Of a DNA stretch of 8,312 nucleotides, positions 6,174 to 8,312 are shown piece by piece. Numbering within the stretch: position 1 is the stretch's first letter; each line of letters starts with the position of its first letter. Below the pieces are notes generated by a model that had not been told where the DNA came from, did not search any database, and worked only from the letters and a program-made list of their open reading frames with translations. The DNA comes from an uncultured Elusimicrobiales bacterium. GTDB taxonomy: Bacteria; Elusimicrobiota; Elusimicrobia; Elusimicrobiales; Elusimicrobiaceae. Position numbers and translations under genes: made by a program. The DNA lies in NCBI GenBank assembly GCA_944325235.1, contig CALUZE010000052.1, positions 1 to 8,312 on the forward strand, in the 5' to 3' direction.

Positions 6174-7296
6174 AGCTGACGTGCGGCACATTATCGGGGA
6201 TATTTTCCGCACCGAGGCCGCCCGCTATAATTTGGACACGCTGGGCGTATTTGACACGCAGGACGACACCCGCGCCTGGCAGCAGCTGCCGCCGGAACTT
6301 TTGGCCAAAATTATCCGCCAGGCCGCCGATTTTTTTACTTGTTCCACGCAAGATTTCCACTCGTTTGACGAACTGGCCGACGCGGCTTTTACGTCGTTTA
6401 ACGACCACAAGCAGGTGGCGTTTTCCACTTCCGGCAGTACGGGCGTGCCGAAGAAATGCATCCATACGCTGGAAATGATTGCGGAAGAAAGCCGCGCCGT
6501 GGCCAGTGAGTTCTCGCGTATCCGCCGAATTGTGTCGCTGGTGCCCAGCCACCATTTGTACGGGTTCACGTTCACCGTCGTACTGCCGCACACGTTGCAG
6601 GTGCCGGTGCATACGCTGCCTGCACTGCCCACCCAGCCGTGGAACGAAATTTTGCGGCCCGGGGATTTATTGGTGGGGTTCCCGCTGTTTTGGGACCAGT
6701 GGCTGCGGCTTGAAAATCGGTTCCCGAAGGGCGTAGAACTGCTGTGTTCCACCGCGCCGTGCAAAGATGAAATTATTGACGGGCTGGAAGCGGCCGGCGC
6801 GGCGTATTTTACGGAAATTTACGGTGCGAGCGAAACCGGCGCCATCGGCCGGCGGCACCACGCGCGGGAACCGTTTGAATTGTTTTCGTGCTGGGAAATT
6901 AATCCCTCCGCCAAAAAAATTAAACGCCGCTGCCAAACCGCCTGGGTGGACTTGCCCGACGAAACCAATATTTTAGACGGACGCTTTTTGGTGCCGCTTA
7001 AACGGCGGGACGCGTGCGTTCAGGTGGCCGGGATTAACGTGTACCCCAAACACGTGGAAAAAATTTTATCCCAACATCCGGCCGTCAAAACGTGCCGCGT
7101 GCGCTTAATGCGCCCGGAAGAAGGCACCCGCTTAAAAGCGTTTGTGGTGCTGCAGGACGGCTATACGCCTGCCGACGCATTGCCCCAGCTTCGGGCCTAT
7201 GCGCACCAACATTTGACCGTGCACGAACAGCCGCGCTCCTTTACGTTCGGCCCGCAGGTGCCGCGCGGGGCGCTGGGCAAAGAAGCCGATTGGTAA
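6163..7296 (+). CDS. Short AMP-forming acyl/aryl-acid ligase (ANL superfamily), ApeH-like
   Basis: This encodes 377 residues, well below the 500-550 of most ANL enzymes, because the usual N-terminal subdomain is mostly missing. The P-loop STSGSTGVPK is at 88-97, the A5 motif IYGASETG at 219-226, and the C-terminal domain has VQVAGINVYPKHVEKIL and a near-terminal lysine (LGKEADW, Lys373) at the position that normally serves the adenylation step. The canonical TGD motif is not evident, and GRxD reads RRD. It should adenylate a carboxylic acid and load it on the ACP; in aryl polyene synthesis ApeH activates 4-hydroxybenzoate in this way. AAGGAA at 6151-6156 supports ATG 6163. It overlaps the KS-like gene by 11 bases and is the last gene of the operon, with a terminator about 60 bases downstream. 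Confidence 0.87.
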   Translation: MLTKADVRHIIGDIFRTEAARYNLDTLGVFDTQDDTRAWQQLPPELLAKIIRQAADFFTCSTQDFHSFDELADAAFTSFNDHKQVAFSTSGSTGVPKKCIHTLEMIAEESRAVASEFSRIRRIVSLVPSHHLYGFTFTVVLPHTLQVPVHTLPALPTQPWNEILRPGDLLVGFPLFWDQWLRLENRFPKGVELLCSTAPCKDEIIDGLEAAGAAYFTEIYGASETGAIGRRHHAREPFELFSCWEINPSAKKIKRRCQTAWVDLPDETNILDGRFLVPLKRRDACVQVAGINVYPKHVEKILSQHPAVKTCRVRLMRPEEGTRLKAFVVLQDGYTPADALPQLRAYAHQHLTVHEQPRSFTFGPQVPRGALGKEADW

Positions 7297-7353
7297 GCCC
7301 GTCGGCCGGACCTTGCGGCTATTTTTCCAACACTTCTACCGTTTTACCCAACA

Positions 7354-7379
7354 AAAAACCACGCTTTCGCGTGGTTTTT
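7354..7379. terminator. Bidirectional intrinsic terminator
   Basis: An 11-bp perfect stem (7354-7364 with 7369-7379) encloses a four-base loop. On the plus strand the loop is TTTC and the stem runs into five T. On the minus strand the loop is GAAA (GNRA type) and the stem ends in six T (7358-7353). It can end the rightward operon and, on the minus strand, sits two bases past the CCA end of the tRNA fragment, so it was probably that tRNA gene's own terminator. It also separates two convergent transcription units. Confidence 0.85.
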
Positions 7380-7381
7380 AA

Positions 7382-7430
7382 TGGTGCGCCCAACAGGAAT
7401 CGAACTTGTATCTTCAGCTCCGCAGGCTGA
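7382..7430 (-). pseudogene. 3' half of a tRNA-Arg (anticodon GCG); probable attachment-site remnant
   Basis: Read on the minus strand, this is a tRNA from the anticodon arm to the end. A perfect 5-bp anticodon stem (TCAGC/GCTGA, 7426-7430 with 7414-7418) encloses the loop CTGCGGA, anticodon GCG, which would read CGC (Arg). A 4-base variable region follows, then a T arm ACAAG-TTCGATT-CCTGT with one A.C mismatch in the stem, the acceptor strand TGGGCGC, discriminator A and an encoded CCA. The matching 5' acceptor strand GCGCCCA and a D arm are absent from the 100 bases before it, so this is not a functional tRNA. The anticodon stem is whole, so an intron in the anticodon loop is not the explanation. 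A lone tRNA 3' end with its terminator is the usual scar left on the displaced side by an integrating element. Confidence 0.75.
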
Positions 7431-7500
7431 CGACAATTTTTTACTCAGGCAGCCGTTCCTCGTCGTAAAACATCTTTTCAAAATTCGCCTGCCAGGGCTA

Positions 7501-7519
7501 AGTGTCCAAAAAGTGTCCA
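7501..7519. repeat. Pair of 8-base direct repeats, 11-base period
   Basis: AGTGTCCA occurs at 7501-7508 and 7512-7519, one helical turn apart (minus strand: TGGACACT twice). It lies between the tRNA fragment and the hipA-like stop. Spacing of one turn suits a protein-binding pair, for example arm-type sites of an integrase next to an att core, but nothing in the window proves this. Confidence 0.5.
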
Positions 7520-7524
7520 TTTTT

Positions 7525-7547
7525 CCTAAAAGGCCTGTTTTTGGGCT
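7525..7547 (-). terminator. Weak hairpin downstream of the hipA-like gene
   Basis: On the minus strand AAGCCC, a loop of about seven bases and GGCCTT form a stem of six pairs with one C.C mismatch, followed by a short T-run. It lies just after the kinase stop codon and could be a weak terminator for it. The mismatch and short stem make this tentative. Confidence 0.3.
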
Positions 7548-7556
7548 TCTTTACCC

Positions 7557-8312
7557 TTACTCAAAGGCACTTTTTACCTGTTCAATAATTTGCACGGCGT
7601 GCTTACGGTCTAAACCCGTTTGTTTGGCCAGTTCCAGCATATCGGCTTCGGTCGGCAGCCCCTGGCCCAGTACCGTGGTGGTATGCTGGCCGTTAAACCC
7701 TTCAGACGGCACTAAATCATACGCCGGAGACACCTGCCAGCGATTATTTTCATATACAAATGAGAAATTTTTGGCGTGGTCGTCTTTATTCTGCCCAATT
7801 ACATTAAATGCCATTAGGCGGAACATCTTTTCCGCTTCCTGCACATCTCGTGTTAAAAACAGGGTCGTTTCAATCAAAGTTTTATAGTCCAGTGACGGAA
7901 TGCGGAAATCTGCCTGGAGCAGGCCAGCCGCTGTATGCATATGGATACGCTTGTTCCCTTGCCTGTCAAAGCGTTTTACCCCAAAATACTTGCCGTCAAA
8001 TAAGCGTGTTTCAGGCATAATAAGCCCCGCTTTACGCGCCAGTTGCGAGTATTTGTACTCTATTTCGCCTATATTAGCCGGATCTTGGGTATTACGGAAT
8101 TTAATCAGCCATTCTTCTCCGTCAATAGTAAGCAAGACCTTGGGCCGGGCCCCGCCGGAACTACCACCCTTGGCCGCAAGCAAGGATAACTCCTTAGTGG
8201 GTTCATCGTGCAATACTTTTTGGGTTTCTTGTTCTAGGTAAGCAAGCGTTTTATCTTGGTCATCCTGCCCGATAGGGTGCGTGGGTTGGTAAGTAAGAGC
8301 CCCCATTGTTTT
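7557..8312 (-). CDS. hipA: HipA-family serine/threonine kinase (toxin-like), N-terminus outside window
   Basis: The minus-strand frame is open to the right edge; 251 codons are visible and the ATG at 8306 is internal (the preceding codons read K-T, and MGALTY is a mid-protein HipA motif). Numbering from that Met: the glycine-rich loop GGSSGGARPK is at 47-56, the likely ATP-binding Lys69 in WLIKF, FGVKRFDR at 108-115, the catalytic loop NKDDHAKN at 173-180 and the metal-binding PAYDL at 194-198. All expected kinase motifs are intact. HipA proteins phosphorylate translation factors such as glutamyl-tRNA synthetase and are controlled by a DNA-binding antitoxin (HipB), usually just upstream; that gene would be beyond the right edge. 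It is convergent with the polyene operon and lower in GC (47-48% in two 60-base samples against 58-60% there), suggesting separate origin. Family is sure; whether it acts as a toxin here is not shown. Confidence 0.9.
   Translation of the reverse strand, partial: KTMGALTYQPTHPIGQDDQDKTLAYLEQETQKVLHDEPTKELSLLAAKGGSSGGARPKVLLTIDGEEWLIKFRNTQDPANIGEIEYKYSQLARKAGLIMPETRLFDGKYFGVKRFDRQGNKRIHMHTAAGLLQADFRIPSLDYKTLIETTLFLTRDVQEAEKMFRLMAFNVIGQNKDDHAKNFSFVYENNRWQVSPAYDLVPSEGFNGQHTTTVLGQGLPTEADMLELAKQTGLDRKHAVQIIEQVKSAFE

Noticed and set aside
1..7296. Internal promoters or leftward genes inside the operon
   Set aside because: All genes overlap on one strand, leaving no intergenic space; leftward open frames are Arg/Pro/His-rich shadows of the GC-rich coding strand.
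7283..7325. Second terminator using AGCCG/CGGCT and ATTTTT
   Set aside because: Only 5 bp with a loop of nearly 30 bases; the 7354-7379 hairpin is far stronger.
7382..7460. A complete tRNA gene on the minus strand
   Set aside because: No 5' acceptor strand GCGCCCA and no D arm could be found before the anticodon arm, and the T stem has a mismatch.
7382..7560. tRNA interrupted by a group I intron
   Set aside because: Such introns normally split the anticodon loop; here the anticodon stem-loop is whole, and no 5' tRNA half is present up to the kinase gene.
7381..7887. Plus-strand 168-codon open frame starting in the tRNA remnant
   Set aside because: It is antisense to the tRNA fragment and to the well-supported HipA-like gene; its protein shows no recognisable motif.

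Overview
The window holds the 3' part of one long, tightly packed, rightward operon (about 1-7296), a short intergenic region (7297-7556), and the 3' part of a leftward gene that runs off the right edge (7557-8312). No taxonomic marker gene is present. An RND/MMPL-type exporter, a lipoprotein with a lipobox and an LpxL-like acyltransferase point to a diderm (Gram-negative-type) bacterium. The operon is GC-rich (58-60% in the 60-base stretches I counted by hand), while the right-hand gene is clearly lower (47-48% in two stretches). I cannot name the genus.

Operon, in order: MMPL exporter (5' end missing), DUF3261-type lipoprotein, hotdog dehydratase, 4HBT thioesterase, GT2 glycosyltransferase with a DUF2062-like membrane tail, LpxL-like acyltransferase, acyl carrier protein, beta-ketoacyl synthase, a short KS-like protein without the catalytic cysteine, and a short AMP-forming ligase. 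Every gene overlaps the next by 1-34 bases, which implies a single transcript and coupled translation. This gene set matches aryl polyene (APE, xanthomonadin-like) pigment clusters, or a close relative. The expected logic is as follows: the ligase activates an aryl starter acid and loads it on an ACP; KS plus KS-like partner extend it; the dehydratase introduces double bonds; the thioesterase, glycosyltransferase and acyltransferase release and attach the polyene to a lipid anchor; and MMPL plus lipoprotein move the product toward the outer membrane. A ketoreductase, a partner dehydratase, a second ACP, a LolA-like carrier and starter-making enzymes are not in the window; they would be expected upstream of base 1 or elsewhere.

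The intergenic region carries an 11-bp hairpin with a GNRA tetraloop and a T-tract in either reading direction. Two bases away, on the minus strand, is the 3' half of a tRNA (anticodon arm, T arm, acceptor strand and CCA; anticodon GCG, Arg) with no 5' half. Beside it are two direct copies of an 8-base word, 11 bases apart. The simplest reading is the displaced 3' end of a tRNA gene left by integration of a mobile element that lies to the right. The leftward gene there is a HipA-family serine/threonine kinase with its catalytic motifs intact and a different base composition, consistent with it being cargo of that element.
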